DNA from: Micromussa lordhowensis
Taxonomy: Eukaryota > Cnidaria > Anthozoa > Scleractinia > Lobophylliidae
Direction of reading: 5' to 3'
Assembly (NCBI GenBank): GCA_964020085.1
Contig: OZ026599.1
Span: 30,859,125 to 30,923,124, forward strand
DNA: 64,000 bases
In this document: positions 50,934 through 62,158 of the stretch, one piece after another
Layout: each line of letters begins with the position of its first letter
Position numbering within the stretch: the stretch's first letter is position 1
Program-made: the position numbers and the translations under genes
Notes under the pieces: generated by a model
Seen by the model: only the letters and a program-made list of their open reading frames with translations
What the model was told of the DNA's origin: nothing
Databases searched by the model: none

Positions 50934-51430
50934 CTAAACAGGAATTACTTTTTTCTCGAGGGCCAACTTCTTCCCACACTTTCGACATATCTCCCCCGAG
51001 GACCTCAGGACAGTTGCAATATGCTTGCCACAATTCAACGAAAAGTCATGGAAGTCGCGAAATAACTCCCTATCAGACTTCAACAACGAAGAATGAAAAT
51101 GGAGAAGATTTTGCGTTTCTGTCACAAAGCCGCTGTTTATGACTTTGTCCTCGCTACAATCTTTTTTGTCCACATCTTCAGTTGCACTTTTACCCAAGAC
51201 GAAATCCTCGATCACCGAAGCTAATCCTAACATTCGAATGAAGATATCTCCAATGCATTTGAGCACAAAAATGAGTCGGGATGACCGATCAATATCCTCC
51301 AACACACCCGCCATAGTATCAAAACGCATCGTACAAGTCGTGGGTAACCTGGTTGCTAAGCCAAACTTATCATTGTCCCCAGACTCCCTCTCCATTACAC
51401 TACCGCAGGCTTGGAAAGGGAGCCTGTATA
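50934..51430 (-). pseudogene. Decayed ORF with CxxC motif, perhaps transposase-derived
   Basis: A minus-strand frame is open from within the adjacent satellite to a TAG at about 50936. The part that looks like protein runs from about 51430 (LPFQACGSVMERESGDND) through FGLATRLPTTCTMRFDTM, VLKCIGDIFIRMLG and a cluster of acidic residues to ICRKCGKKLALEKK at the end. A C-terminal CxxC suggests half of a zinc ribbon, with the rest missing after the stop. The N-terminal 15-20 residues of the open frame come from the 120-bp satellite and are not part of the gene. I cannot name the family; a zinc-ribbon domain of a transposon protein is my guess. Confidence 0.35.
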
Positions 51431-52275
51431 CGAACAATCTGTTCCGATGGATTCCATCGGATCGCATTTCTACCCCAACATCCATATCATCCGCGTGAAA
51501 TGTTTTAAAGACTCACACGAATAGAACATGGACTTTTCCACTGGAATCTGTTAGTGTCCGATGGATCCGATGGATTCCATCGGATCGCCTTTCTACCCCA
51601 ATATCCATATCATCCTGGTGAAATGCTTGAAAGACTCACACGAATAGAACATGGACTTTTCCATTGGAATTTGTTTGTGTCCGATAGATCCGATGGATTC
51701 CATCGGATCGCCTTTATACACCAATATCTAATATAACTGAAATTTTTCGAAGTCTCCTACGAATAGCACAAGGACTTTTTCATTGGAATCTGTTCGTATC
51801 CGATGGAACCGATGGATTCCATTGGATCGACTTTCCACCTCAATATCCAATATAAGTGTCAATTCTCAAAGTGTCTCCAAAAAGAACATGCACTTTTCCA
51901 TCGGAATCTATTAGAATCCGATAGAAACGATGTATTCTATCGGACCGACTTTCTACCCCAATATCCATATCATCCGGGTGAAATTTTTAAGTCTCACACG
52001 AATAGCACATAAACATTTCCATTGGAATCTGTTCGTGTCCGATAGATCCGATGGATTCAATCGGTTCGGCTTTCTACACCAATATCCAATATGACTAGCG
52101 AATAGCACAAGTACTTTTCCATTGGAATCTGTTCGTATCCGATGGAACCGATGGTCTCCATCGGATCGACATTCCACCCCAATGTCCAATACGGGTGAAA
52201 TTTTTCTAAGTCTCTCACGAATAGAACATGGACATTTCCATCGGTATCTGTTTGTATCCGATGGATAACCTCCAT
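51430..52275. repeat. About 120-bp satellite with a 19-bp odd palindrome
   Basis: About seven imperfect copies at spacing of about 100-122 bp, marked by CGAATAGAACATGGAC or its variants at 51519, 51641, 51760, 51880, 51999, 52099 and 52218. Each copy carries TCCGATGGATTCCATCGGA or a variant: 9-bp arms around one central base. Related CCGATGGA words occur at 42236-42400. Frames across it are repetitive and not genes. Confidence 0.9.
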
Positions 52276-52479
52276 TAATAGGCCTTTACACATCTACACT
52301 TCCGGTTTTCCGATCGAAGGCCAAGGGGTACGACTGGAATCTGGTCGACAGTATTGGACAACCCTCGTAAAAGAAACACTAAAAATCACTGTAAAAGCCA
52401 ATAATCGCATAAGCGAACAGAAATCCCAAGGAAAATAGAGCTGCACTGTTTTTGGGGCGAAACACACTGATAAAATGAG

Positions 52480-53300
52480 CAAACTTGAGTGAAGGGCAAG
52501 GGAACTAAAGAGAGAGGCAGCACAAAACCGGTAGTAGTGATGCGAAGCACACAAAACATGACAAATAAAACGTGTGCAAACTGGGCAAGGGAGCCAAAGG
52601 GAGATTAAAAGCGCTACACAAACCCGGCGTTTGAGAGGCGAAGCGCACCAACATAAGAAACAAAAACGTGTGCAAAGTGGGTAAGGGAGCCGAAGGGAAA
52701 ATGGAAGCACTACACAAACCCGGTGTCTGTGAGGCGAAGCACACAAAAACATGACAAATAAAACGTGTGCAAACTGGGTAAGGGAGCCGAAGGGAAAATG
52801 GAAGCACTACACAAACCCGGTGTCTGTGAGGCGAAGCACACAAAACATGACAAATAAAACGTGTGCAAACTGGGCATGGGAGCCGTAGAAAATTTAAAGC
52901 ACTACACAAACCCGGTGTCTGTGAGGTGAAGCACACAAAACATAATAAACAAAACGTGTGCAAACTGGGTAAGGGAGCCGCAGGGAAATAAAAAGCACTA
53001 CACAAACCCGGCGTTTGTGAGGCGAAGCACACAAAACATGACAAATAAAACGTGTGCAAACTGGGGAAGGGAGCCGAAGAGAAATTAAAGCACTACACAA
53101 ACCCGGTGTCTGTGAGGCGAAGCACGCAAAAACATGACAAACAAAACGTGTGCAAACTGGGTAAGGGAGCCGAAGGTAAATAAAAAAGCACTACACAAAC
53201 CCGGCGTTTGTGAGGCGAAGCACACAAAAACATGACAAATAAGCCTAAAACGTGTGGAAACTGGGGAAGGGGCTGCGGGGAAATAAAAAGTACTACAGAA
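52480..53300. repeat. About 97-bp minisatellite
   Basis: About eight or nine copies of a 94-102-bp unit. The word ACACAAACCC recurs at 52617, 52712, 52809, 52903, 53000, 53094 and 53192. Other conserved words are GAGGCGAAGCACACAAAA, CATGACAAATAAAACGTG and TGCAAACTGGG. Its minus-strand frames give a repetitive Cys/Phe-rich peptide in all frames and are not genes. The block lies just downstream of the exon at 53428-53544 and could sit in that gene's first intron. Confidence 0.9.
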
Positions 53301-53427
53301 ACCCGGAGCTTGCGAAGAAAGAAGAAAACGGTGCTAACAAACGGCGACGTGGAATAACAAGGCGAATAAGAATCGGGGGAAAACCAACGCAGTCGAGCGA
53401 GCAAATAACAAGAAATGAAATGAATAC

Positions 53428-53544
53428 CTGCAAAGGAGCTGAGTCTTGTTGAGGATTGTCAACATTAGCCGGAGCAGCTGGAGGCTGAACAAGAGCTTGG
53501 GCGGCTGGAACTGCAGCTTGAACAGGAACTTGAGCGTCAGCCAT
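53428..53544 (-). CDS. Probable first coding exon, Ala/Pro/Gln-rich N-terminus
   Basis: The ATG at 53544 opens a frame of 39 codons, MADAQVPVQAAVPAAQALVQ and so on to PLQ. A good donor follows (CAG|GTATTC at 53428/53427). A TATA box lies 63 bp upstream. The peptide is low in complexity, so no family can be named; it could be the N-terminus of a retroelement or host protein. No matching second exon was found to the left, where a minisatellite begins about 130 bp away. Confidence 0.4.
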
Positions 53545-53606
53545 AACACGGTTCTGTACAAGAAGGATTCTAACGCAAACTGGGCCGAAATGAGATGCGG
53601 AGCTCT

Positions 53607-53614
53607 TATTTATA
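53607..53614 (-). promoter_or_regulatory. TATA box of the 53544 exon
   Basis: TATAAATA on the minus strand, with a TCATTTC initiator-like stretch about 25-30 bp downstream and the ATG 63 bp downstream. Spacing fits a short 5' leader of about 35 nt. Confidence 0.45.
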
Positions 53615-53659
53615 CTCACACTGCAAGGGACTGGCGCGAATAGAGTAGGGCATGACAAA

Positions 53660-54170
53660 TATTACTGGATAGTTTTTTTGGCAAAATATCCTTTCATTTC
53701 AAACAAATATGCAAATTACCAAATCCCTTTAAAATCGTCATTTGACGCGCCTTAAACAACTTTGAGAGCCTCGCATGCAAAACCACATCATTCTTCCGTC
53801 TCTTATACACTCAAATACTTTTGTGCAGTGTTTAAATATTTACTGGGTGGATTTGGGGAAATGCTGCGTTATGTTTTGGTTGCAAAATAATTTAATTTCG
53901 CAGACATGTATTTCATTCACTTAAAAGTACTTCGTAAGAATCATTGATTTTCACCATGTGCGAAACCTTCAAATGGATTATGCTTCCGATGGTTGAATCG
54001 TAAAAGGATGGTCCTCAGAACGCTGTAAAAATTTCTTTGGGCAAATGATTGTGAGCGACGCGAGAGCTTTTCAAAGTACGTTAAAAATGCAAATATTCAA
54101 CCTTCCGTCGTGTAGTTTCAATTCACGGGTTAGACACATATTTTAGCATGAGCCGCTAAAGGCTTGCGGT
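53660..54170. other. No gene seen
   Basis: AT-rich DNA of mixed composition. No frame, repeat or RNA gene could be supported. Confidence 0.4.
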
Positions 54171-54175
54171 ATTCC

Positions 54176-54207
54176 GCGAAACGAAACGAAACGAAACGAA
54201 ACGAAAC
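54176..54207. repeat. (CGAAA)n microsatellite
   Basis: About six perfect copies of the pentamer CGAAA at the outer edge of the left foldback arm. Confidence 0.9.
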
Positions 54208-54212
54208 AAATT

Positions 54213-56370
54213 TAATCGATACGGAAATTACCGTTCACCGAGTTGGCGATACTACTAAAATTTATTCCTTCTCTTGGAAACCTGTTCTCGCTAGCTGCCT
54301 TGTTTCGCAAAATGCCGATAACGGCCGATTGGTAATCGACGAAACAAGATTCGCTGACTATATATATTTACAGGCGCTCTGCTTCCGAAAATTATCTTGA
54401 TACAGATCTTGTTACGTAAATAGATGGCTAATTCGCACTGAAAGACGAACACAAAAAATCTGCTCTTTGACATTGCTGCAAAATGTCTACCAGCACGTAT
54501 TTATATATATATTTTTTAAACCTACAAGTTTTTTCATTTTTTGCTAGGCGTTTAGTCCAGTCGATAGATTATCAACAGGCATTTACAAAAGTCGGACCGG
54601 ATCAACTCGGACCGCCAGTCCGGGTCGGATCAACACGGATCGACTCGGATCGTCTCGGATCATGAAAAAAACCTAACAATTAAATGAAATTGAAATTTTT
54701 ACCCATTTGAAGCTTAAAATTCCGGTCAAAAATGGTACAAATTAAGAAAGACTCGCGACGTTTCTCCGTGTCGTGCTCTGTAGTCAAGCCGCCATTTTGT
54801 CTTTTAAGTGCCAGTTCCTCTCGGACTCGTCTCGTGCTCATCCATCCCTGATCCCGCCGCGTCGATCTCACGATCATGGACCCAGATGAAGGTAAATGTC
54901 ACTGAATTTGCATCCGTCCGCCAAAATGATAGTTTCAGTAATTAAGAATGTTTATGTTTGCTTATTTTTCACAGCTACAGCTACATGTTGTGTTAGAATT
55001 TAGCAAAAAAAGTTAAAGAAGCTTTAGTTTTTAAAGAAGCAAAAAATATTATTGTAAAAACACTTGGCTGTTCGAATCTCAGAATAAGCATTTTCCTCGC
55101 TTGACGAGCTTATATATCCTGAAAACAGAACAGAAAAAGACTGAATCTAGAATTAAGTACGATTTTTTTTGTACGTGTAGACAGAAGGATTGCGTTACAC
55201 TCCTCATGGCAACCGCCAGTAGCGTCCATGTCTGCGTCCTAACATTGCAACAAAACGAAGCCTTTATCCAAACTTACGGAGCTCTACACTCCCAGAAACG
55301 ACTCACTAAACATTATTCAATAATTAGTGAGATTCTAAACATAAAAACCGCGATCTGAAGAGTCTTTAATTGCATTGGAACAACATGTCTATGTAGAGTT
55401 AGCTTGATAACTATTTAGCTTCTGCTGACTTAGTTAACTTAATTAACTTAATAAATGTAGATGTAGATGCGAAGTTTGTTCAGTTCAGTTTTTCGCGCTA
55501 ACTACTTGTCGTCAAGCTGGCCAAGTGTGGTCAAGTTTTACTTAATGATTAGCTAAATCTATCAACTTCCTGTTCTCTAAATTAGAAGCCAAACGGAAGT
55601 AAAGCGAATTTCTGCGAAATCACGCAGCGTAACAGAAGGGTTATGACTAAAACTATCAATTTGGTGGGCAGATGCAAATTCATTGCGAAAGATTTACCTT
55701 CATCCGGGTCCATGATTGTGGAGATCGACGCGGCGGGATCAGGGATGGATGAACACGAGACGAGACCGAGAGGAACTAGTACTTAGAATACAAAATGGCG
55801 GCTTGACTACACAGCATGCAACACGACACGGAGTAACGTCGCGAGTCTTTTTTTCATTTTTGACCGGAATTTTAACCTTCAAATGGGTAAAAGTTTCAAT
55901 TTCATTTAATTTTTAGTTTTTTTTTCATGATCCGAGACGATCTGAGTCGATCCGAGTTGATCCGACCCGGACTGGCGGTCCGAGTTGATCCGGTCCGACT
56001 TTTGTACCTGCCTATTATCAACAGTTTATATTTTGCGACTCTTGTTCTGTCTTGTCCTGGCGTACTGAATTAAATACTATTCATTTTCAGAAGCGGAGCG
56101 CCTAAAGAAATTGTCTACGAAGCTTGTTTCGCGAGAACAGTTTTCGAAGAGAGGGAATAATTTCTTGTCTTAGCTTTATCTAGCAAGATAATTTTCAGAA
56201 GCGGAGAGCCTAAAGAAATTGTCTGCGAAGCTTCAAGCTTTCGTCGATTACCAATCGGCCGTTATCGGTATTTTGCGAAACAAGGCATCTAGCGAGAAAA
56301 GGTTTTCAAGAGAAGGAATAAATTTTAGTGGTATCGCCAACTCGGTGAACGGTTATTTCCTTATCGATTA
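54213..56370. mobile_element. Foldback element carrying a nested Mutator-like insert
   Basis: A left arm at about 54213-54406 (CCGTTCACCGAGTTGGCGAT onward) is inversely repeated at about 56183-56370. Shared words include ACGGCCGATTGGTAATCGAC and CTTGTTTCGCAAAAT. The right side also has an extra direct copy of about 50 bp (AGAAGCGGAGCGCCTAAAGA at 56091 and about 56197). The loop contains a younger Mutator-like element at 54577-56013. No transposase is visible. Confidence 0.7.
54577..56013. mobile_element. Mutator-like non-autonomous element (MULE-MITE)
   Basis: Ends read AGGCATTTACAAAAGTCGG and its inverse CTTTTGTACCTGCCT. The 9-bp word ATTATCAAC lies immediately outside both ends (54568-54576 and 56014-56022), a target duplication of the length typical for Mutator-like elements. 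Inverted arms are about 366 bp (54577-54942 and 55648-56013) and contain dense CGGATC/GATCCG words near the tips. Each arm carries an inward-facing ATGGACC..GATGAAG followed by a donor-like GTAAAT (ATG at 54876 on plus, 55713 on minus). The 700-bp middle has one short frame of unknown meaning (55101-55358). Confidence 0.8.
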
Positions 56371-56740
56371 TCGATTATTTGAAGCTTGAAAAAATGTCGG
56401 TAAGCTTACATATGTATGCCATATTAGAAAAACCTTCAAATTTACCAAATAAAATAAAATTTAAACAGAAAGAATATGTTCCAGGTGGTCTTTAATTGCT
56501 GTGGGCTTCTTCTGTAGATACTGGACAAAAATCGTATGATATATATAAATTTAGAGAAATTAAGCCAAAGCAAATACGCACGCTGATTGGTTTAAAATTG
56601 ATTTCTATAACTCGATAGAAACACAGAACTAGCACGAGTTGTTGACATAATGATGGCATGAACAAAGAGAATTTACATTTTGATGATCGAAGTAAACAAG
56701 TTGTTTTTCTTTTTCTTCGTCGCGGTATTTTCTAAACGAA

Positions 56741-56926
56741 ATAGAAAACATGTTCTCCATTTTCCTATCGAGTTATATGAACACTCGTGAAAGTTTGGGA
56801 GAACTCGAAAAAGCTGTGGAAACACTCACCTGCAGCTCGTGTTCCCACAGCGTTTCTTGTTCTCCCAAACTTCACTTGTGTTTCTATTACTTGATAGAAA
56901 CACAGCACATGTTTTCTATTTCTTAA
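56741..56926. repeat. Long imperfect palindrome centred on CTGCAG
   Basis: The two halves, GAAATAGAAAACATGTTC to CCTGCAG and CTGCAG to ACATGTTTTCTATTTC, are inverse copies with small mismatches. Inner arms match well (AGTTTGGGAGAAC with GTTCTCCCAAACT; GCTGTGG with CCACAGC). This is a MITE or foldback unit of about 186 bp. Related GATAGAAACACAG words appear at 56615 and 56894. Confidence 0.8.
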
Positions 56927-58454
56927 TTATAAGCGTAATAGAAGGTTAATGTTGACAAGTCCAGTGTTGGAAATTTGCACTCGCCTACTCGTCAATACGA
57001 GTGTGAAAAGCGTCAAGTGAGTACAAATCATTGATCACTCCCCCGTTTGGCGAGTATGCTTTTCTGTTTGGGGAATTTAAGCTTAAATATTGAGAACACT
57101 CCTTTTTATTTTCCATTTTGGCAAGAATATCTCTAAATGAAAACTTACCATTGCTTTTATTTTACTTTTGTAACTTTCAAGATGCCCAAATAATTTGAAA
57201 ATAATACTCAACACAGTGTTTCATAAACAGACAAAATGAACTATGGTTTCCTCCAGTGATAATTTACATAACGGTTGCACATCAATGAAGGGATACTGCT
57301 AGTCTAACATGTACTACTAATGCAATATTCTCATAGATTTTTGTTAGCAATAAGAGAAGTTCAATATAATTGAAAAACAAAAACTGACACAATATTTTTT
57401 GATCAGTAGTAAGTTTGATTTTGGTCTTTGTAAACTGTATATATATAGTGATTTACACAGTAGAAAAAATGTTCATGTTTAGAATTCACTACATACAGCA
57501 TATATAGTTATTATTACAACTAATATATATGTCAAAATCGGTCAGAATCCTAGAAGGTTATTTTCAGATAGAATTTTATGATCATGGCAAAATTTATTTA
57601 ATTATATGACTGAAAAAGAAATCAGTGATAGAACAATATTTAACATTTTTTTAATATTCAAAATTTCTTTATTTAAAAAGAAAATGATATAAAGATATCC
57701 AGTATTCATGCTGGAAATAAGATGCAAGAATTTTCTGGTCATATGACACCAAAATGGTTATGTGCAATAAAAATATTTGAACAGTACGTGCAGCAGATTG
57801 ATGTTTACGTTAGTCATACATTACATCAATATCTTTGCCTGGACAGATGGGTTACAAATGACTATAGGATTTGGGTAAGCTTTCCTATAAAACTGTTCAG
57901 TGTCTTATGGTACATGCACAGGTAAAAATGTGGACTGCACTTATAGCTTACAGTAGCTTGCAATTTTTGGCACTCATCAAAGATCCTGCTGCCAAGGTGT
58001 CATTATATGAACATGGCAGTCATTTACAAAGTGTTTTTTAGTGAGTATAAAGCTTTTTTAAAAAACACTAGGCTTACATTTAACTGACAGCAATTTACAG
58101 AATTCAATACAAGTTACATTGCTTTTGCTAAAATGAAATTCAACGAAGCAAATGTCATGTGTGTTGTTAGAAGTCACTGAACCAGCAGCTAAGTCTGTTT
58201 ACAGCTGTCTGTCATTACTTATCAACAAGTCAGACTTTTTATGTCCAGGCCATACAAACCTGTCATTTTTTTTTTGCAATTTTTTGCAAATAAGATTGAT
58301 GAAACAAATTGTAATGATATCAAAATGGCTGGAATAAAAGTATTTAGTTGTTTTGTAGTTAATGGACTATTAATGGGATTTTCATGGGTTGCAGGAATAA
58401 TCATTTGCCCCATGAGATTAACAGGGAGTCAAATTTCATGGACCAAAAAAATTC
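56927..58454. other. No gene seen, AT-rich
   Basis: Very AT-rich DNA with scattered short frames lacking protein character, for example those starting at 57722 and 58241. No supported gene or repeat. Confidence 0.4.
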
Positions 58455-58880
58455 TGTGAAAAGGTAATTAAAGTAGTGTGAACATTTTCATGGGCCATTA
58501 AAATTTCCCCGTTCAGGGGTTTTTCAGGAGCCATAAATTTTTCATGTCATTAAAATCCCATGAAATTAACACCATGAAAATCTGGTGGTAATTTTCCAAC
58601 AACATGAAAATCCCATTAAATTACATTTCATTACCCCAGAAAATTTAATGGCATTTTCATGGACTTTTAATGTTTCTGATTTCAGAATAAAAATTTCATG
58701 GCTCATTAATTGGGAAGTTTTAAGAGGATTTTCATGGTAATTTTATGGCTTTTTTCATGCTTTTTTCATGGGATTTTCCCCATGAAAACCCATGAATTAA
58801 CACCATGAAAAACATGTTAAAATGGCATGAAAATGTTATGATTTCCCCATTAAAATTTTCACAAGATTTTAATGGGTTTT
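58455..58880. repeat. Block dense in CATGAAA / TTTCATG words
   Basis: Across about 420 bp, TTCATGG, CATGAAAA, CCATGAAA, TTAATGGG and CCATTAAAA recur many times on both strands. Almost every part can pair with another part. This is a collapsed or self-complementary AT-rich repeat, perhaps a MITE family or a degenerate tandem array. No gene. Confidence 0.65.
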
Positions 58881-59327
58881 GGTTTCATAATGTTTACGGG
58901 GTAGGGGTAGGGCAATTTCTATCCTGATACGCAACTACTTGGAGCACACAATCTTGTTTAGTAGGAAGAGAGTGAATAAAGGAAAAGAAAGAATGACTAG
59001 TTTACTTTTGTCTCCTGAGTCATATCTACCTGCATTGCGTAACACTGTGGCCCTAAACTCGTACCTAGGTCTTCTGGCGCTGTGCCTATTTTTTTTGGGT
59101 TACTTTTCTCAAACATTGCGAACTCAATCCAAAAATTCACCCGAGTCTCTAAATTTTTATAACTTCGCTGAATTTGTCTCCGAATTCTTTCGCGACAGTC
59201 GGAGAATTTTAGCGCCTTTGGCAAAGTTTTTTTTCCCAAATTGTTTTTTGCAAACTGATCGTACCGTTACCTCGGGCTTGCTCGTGCTCGTACTCCTCTC
59301 GCTCTCCCACAGGTTTTTTTGACACGA
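58881..59327. other. No gene supported
   Basis: A 127-codon plus-strand frame (58939-59322) is rich in Leu, Phe and Ser and shows no known motif; the opposite strand is also open for 80 codons. GGGGTAGGGGTAGGG at about 58899 is a short G-rich run, not a telomere array. Confidence 0.35.
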
Positions 59328-59655
59328 CGGGTGCTTACCATTTGTCAGAGTAAACCGGTTGGGATGACCATTGAATAATGGTAAAGGTTTTTCCAAAACC
59401 AGCAAACCAATCGAACGGGATGGCGCTTACCATTTGCAATTTGATTTCTCGTAATTGTTTTCGGCTGATGAAAGACTGGAAAGTGGAAAATTTGGCAAAT
59501 GATAAGGAAATTTCTGCCGTTCCGTTTCGAACGGGAAAAGAGGACTACCTCTGGTGGTAGCCTACAATTTCCGAACGGATTTTCCGGAAAATTACTGTTC
59601 CATTTGACTTACAACCGAAATTTCCGGATTTTGTGTCTAACTGGTAAGCACCCGA
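59328..59655. mobile_element. MITE with GGTGCTTACCA ends
   Basis: GGGTGCTTACCA at 59330 is matched by its inverse TGGTAAGCACCC ending at about 59653. A second internal GCGCTTACCATTTG at 59425 suggests a subterminal repeat. The whole unit is about 325 bp and non-coding. A clear target duplication was not seen. Confidence 0.6.
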
Positions 59656-59830
59656 CAAATCCTTGCACCAACCCCCGGTCCCCGGTTTTGTTTTTTGCGT
59701 GTCCGAAGTCGCCTGATCCCCGCACGGACACAAAATGTCGCAAATTTGTGCCTGAAGCGTTTTGTGCGATTCCGCCATAACAACAAAGACCTGAGTAAGG
59801 GCAGCCACTGACGAAGTCAAAGGAGATATT

Positions 59831-60018
59831 GGACCAGGGGCTCGTTTCTCGAAAGACCCGGTAAATTACCGGGCCCGGTAAGTCACCCGGTAAGTCCCCG
59901 TAAACTTTTCGGGTGTTTCTCGAAACTCCCGTTATTTTCAATCCCGTTAATTTTCCCGGTAACTTGCCCGGTAATTTACGGGAGGTCGTGACCTCCCGTA
60001 AAGTTACCGGGGAGTCAC
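59831..60018. repeat. GC-rich MITE-like repeat with CCGGTAA words
   Basis: Starts GGGGCTCGTTTCTCGAAAG. CCCGGTAA and TTACCGGG words recur in both orientations, with GTTTCTCGAAACTCCCG inside. The last 40 bp are a palindrome (TTTACGGGAGGTC/GACCTCCCGTAAA) around GTGAC. It ends about 25 bp before the transposase start codon. Confidence 0.7.
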
Positions 60019-60216
60019 AAATGTTGCAAAACCAAACAAAATGGCGGCCGGGGGCGGACTTTTTTGGTTAGTGCGAAGACCGAGGTCATATCAAAAACGC
60101 CCCGTGTTAGCCGATATCGGCTCTCGCGAGCACGAATAGAGTGGCTCGTTGAGGAGCTAAAGGATGAATTGGAGAGAAACTCGGCGAGAAGCTGCCCGCT
60201 ATCTCCGGAAACCCAG

Positions 60217-61347
60217 GTAGATATAATTGTTGTTGTTGTTGTTTTATTATGTTTGAAGGCGTTTGCATGGAAACACTATATAACTGTAAAGTTCTATTTT
60301 GTTGTTTTTTTTAACTAACAAACGGCGGGGGAAAAAATTAATGAATAGATAAACACGTTGTCATGTAAACGCCGTTCACTCGCCGCGTGTAATTCAAACT
60401 GGCTTCCTTGCATGAACGTCAAAATGGGTTCCTGTCACGCAAACCTGATCTTACTGCAAGCCAAACATGTTTCCTGTGTTTTAATTGCATATTTTTTTCC
60501 ACTTTTTTTGGAGGAGGAAATTAGAAAACAGACATTCTACAGACAAAAATAAACATAATAGAGCGATCGCGAAGACTTCCATTATGCGCGGCCGGGTGCA
60601 CAAATGCCTGCAAATGTTGGTTATAGCATTAGCTAAGTGAAACACGAAGAAGTGCACTGTACTCACGAAAAGAAAGAACTTCAAAATTATTCTCCCCAAT
60701 CACATAATTGTTTCGGTTGCATTTCTATTGATCGTAGCTTGCGTTATGCTAGAACAGTCGATTTAGGATCAGTGGAAATTACTCTAATGTTAGTCGAAGA
60801 AAACGATTAAATCACGCCTAAAACATTTAGTAAAATCCTTCCTTATTCGCAATATTCTGTACACTTACTTAAGCGAAAGTCCAATCAGTGTAAACTGCTG
60901 GAATTAAGTGTTTGTGGCTAATATTCAAGTTTACACTGTTTCCTCGGCGGTCCGCAGATGTTTAATTCCTCTCTGAACATTTTGAAATAATAATAACAAT
61001 AATGTTTTATTCAGCTCATGTTGTTGTTTACATTGGATTTTTAAATTCTCAAATTTCATTAGTATTTTTAGTATCTTTTTATTAGTTAGTAGGTTACGAG
61101 CTGGGGAGCTAAGTGAACCGTTAGGTTTTCTAGTTAGCTCCCCGTACAATTTTAGTTATTTAAGAAAAGGCAGGTAATTACATGGTACAAGTTACAACTA
61201 TAATTAAAGGACTGAAAAATTGCAGAAATAATCAGTACAGCAATAATTAAAGAATATGTAGATCTAATTAAAGAGTATGTAGATCCTGTTTGATGCCAAC
61301 CGCAAGGATTTTTTTTTTGCACGAGATTTATTTACAACGCTTTTCAG
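60217..61347 (+). other. Intron 1 of the HARBI1-like gene
   Basis: About 1.1 kb between exon 1 and exon 2. It contains a (GTT)n run at about 60227 and otherwise no supported feature. Confidence 0.6.
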
Positions 61348-61518
61348 GTTCTCATAGCATTCCGCTATTATGCTCCGGGGAGTTTTCTCAAAGTCATAGC
61401 TGATACCATGGGAGTATCAAAGGCAAGTACCAGCAGATCATTGCTTGCTGTCTCAAAGTGCCTCGAGAGAATGTCAGAGGACCGGATAGTGTTTCCAACA
61501 GGAAATATTGATTTGAAT

Positions 61519-62158
61519 GTAAGTGCCGCTTGACTGTAAAATATACAAAACAGTCAGAGTATTGAAAGGTTTGCAAAAATTTTGACTTAAATTTGTGGGC
61601 AAATCTTAATTCTCAATTGTTTTTCTAACTAAAGCAAAGCAGGTGCTCTTATGGATTGATTCATTGTCTACTATTTGCCCATGGGTGTACACTGATGACA
61701 TGTGTGATGTGATGTGGCTCAATAAAAGGACTTCTTTTGCTCTAATGTGTCAATGAATATGTTACAAAACAAGTGGTAAATGCCACAGCTGTACACTATT
61801 GAGTTACAGATGCACTTGGGAGGTTTGCTGAGCACTCAAGACTTGAGTCACACTTTGCTATTGCCTTGGGTGACTCTTATGCTTCTTTCAGGCTTAGCAA
61901 CCTCATGCTTGCATCTATAATTCGATGATGAGGCTATGGCCTTAACCATTTGTTAATCGGTTTAGGAATTCAATGGGTGAATCCAGAAACAAAAACAGCT
62001 ACAACAAGGGTTACCTTCTGGATTTTCAATGGCAGAAGGGATTTCTTTCTGAGAGCACAGGGAATGGGAGATGTTTAATCCTTGAAGTCTAAAGGAATTA
62101 GATGAGAGTATGTTGCTTTAAATTTATGGAAATTAAATATTTGGTCCTTGTCCTACAG
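61519..62158 (+). other. Intron 2 of the HARBI1-like gene
   Basis: 640 bp between exons 2 and 3, AT-rich, without a supported feature. A short frame overlapping its end (from 62102) is only an extension of exon 3. Confidence 0.6.

Noticed and set aside
50696..51142. 148-codon plus-strand frame
   Set aside because: Its second half is the shadow of the better minus-strand frame, and the rest is repeat-derived.
52294..53404. Overlapping Cys/Phe-rich minus-strand frames
   Set aside because: They are translations of the 97-bp minisatellite in several frames, each giving the same kind of repeated peptide.
58895..58912. Telomere-like GGGGTAGGGGTAGGG
   Set aside because: Only two units and not the animal TTAGGG repeat.
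58939..59322. 127-codon Leu/Phe-rich frame
   Set aside because: No motif, composition follows T-rich DNA, and the other strand is also open.
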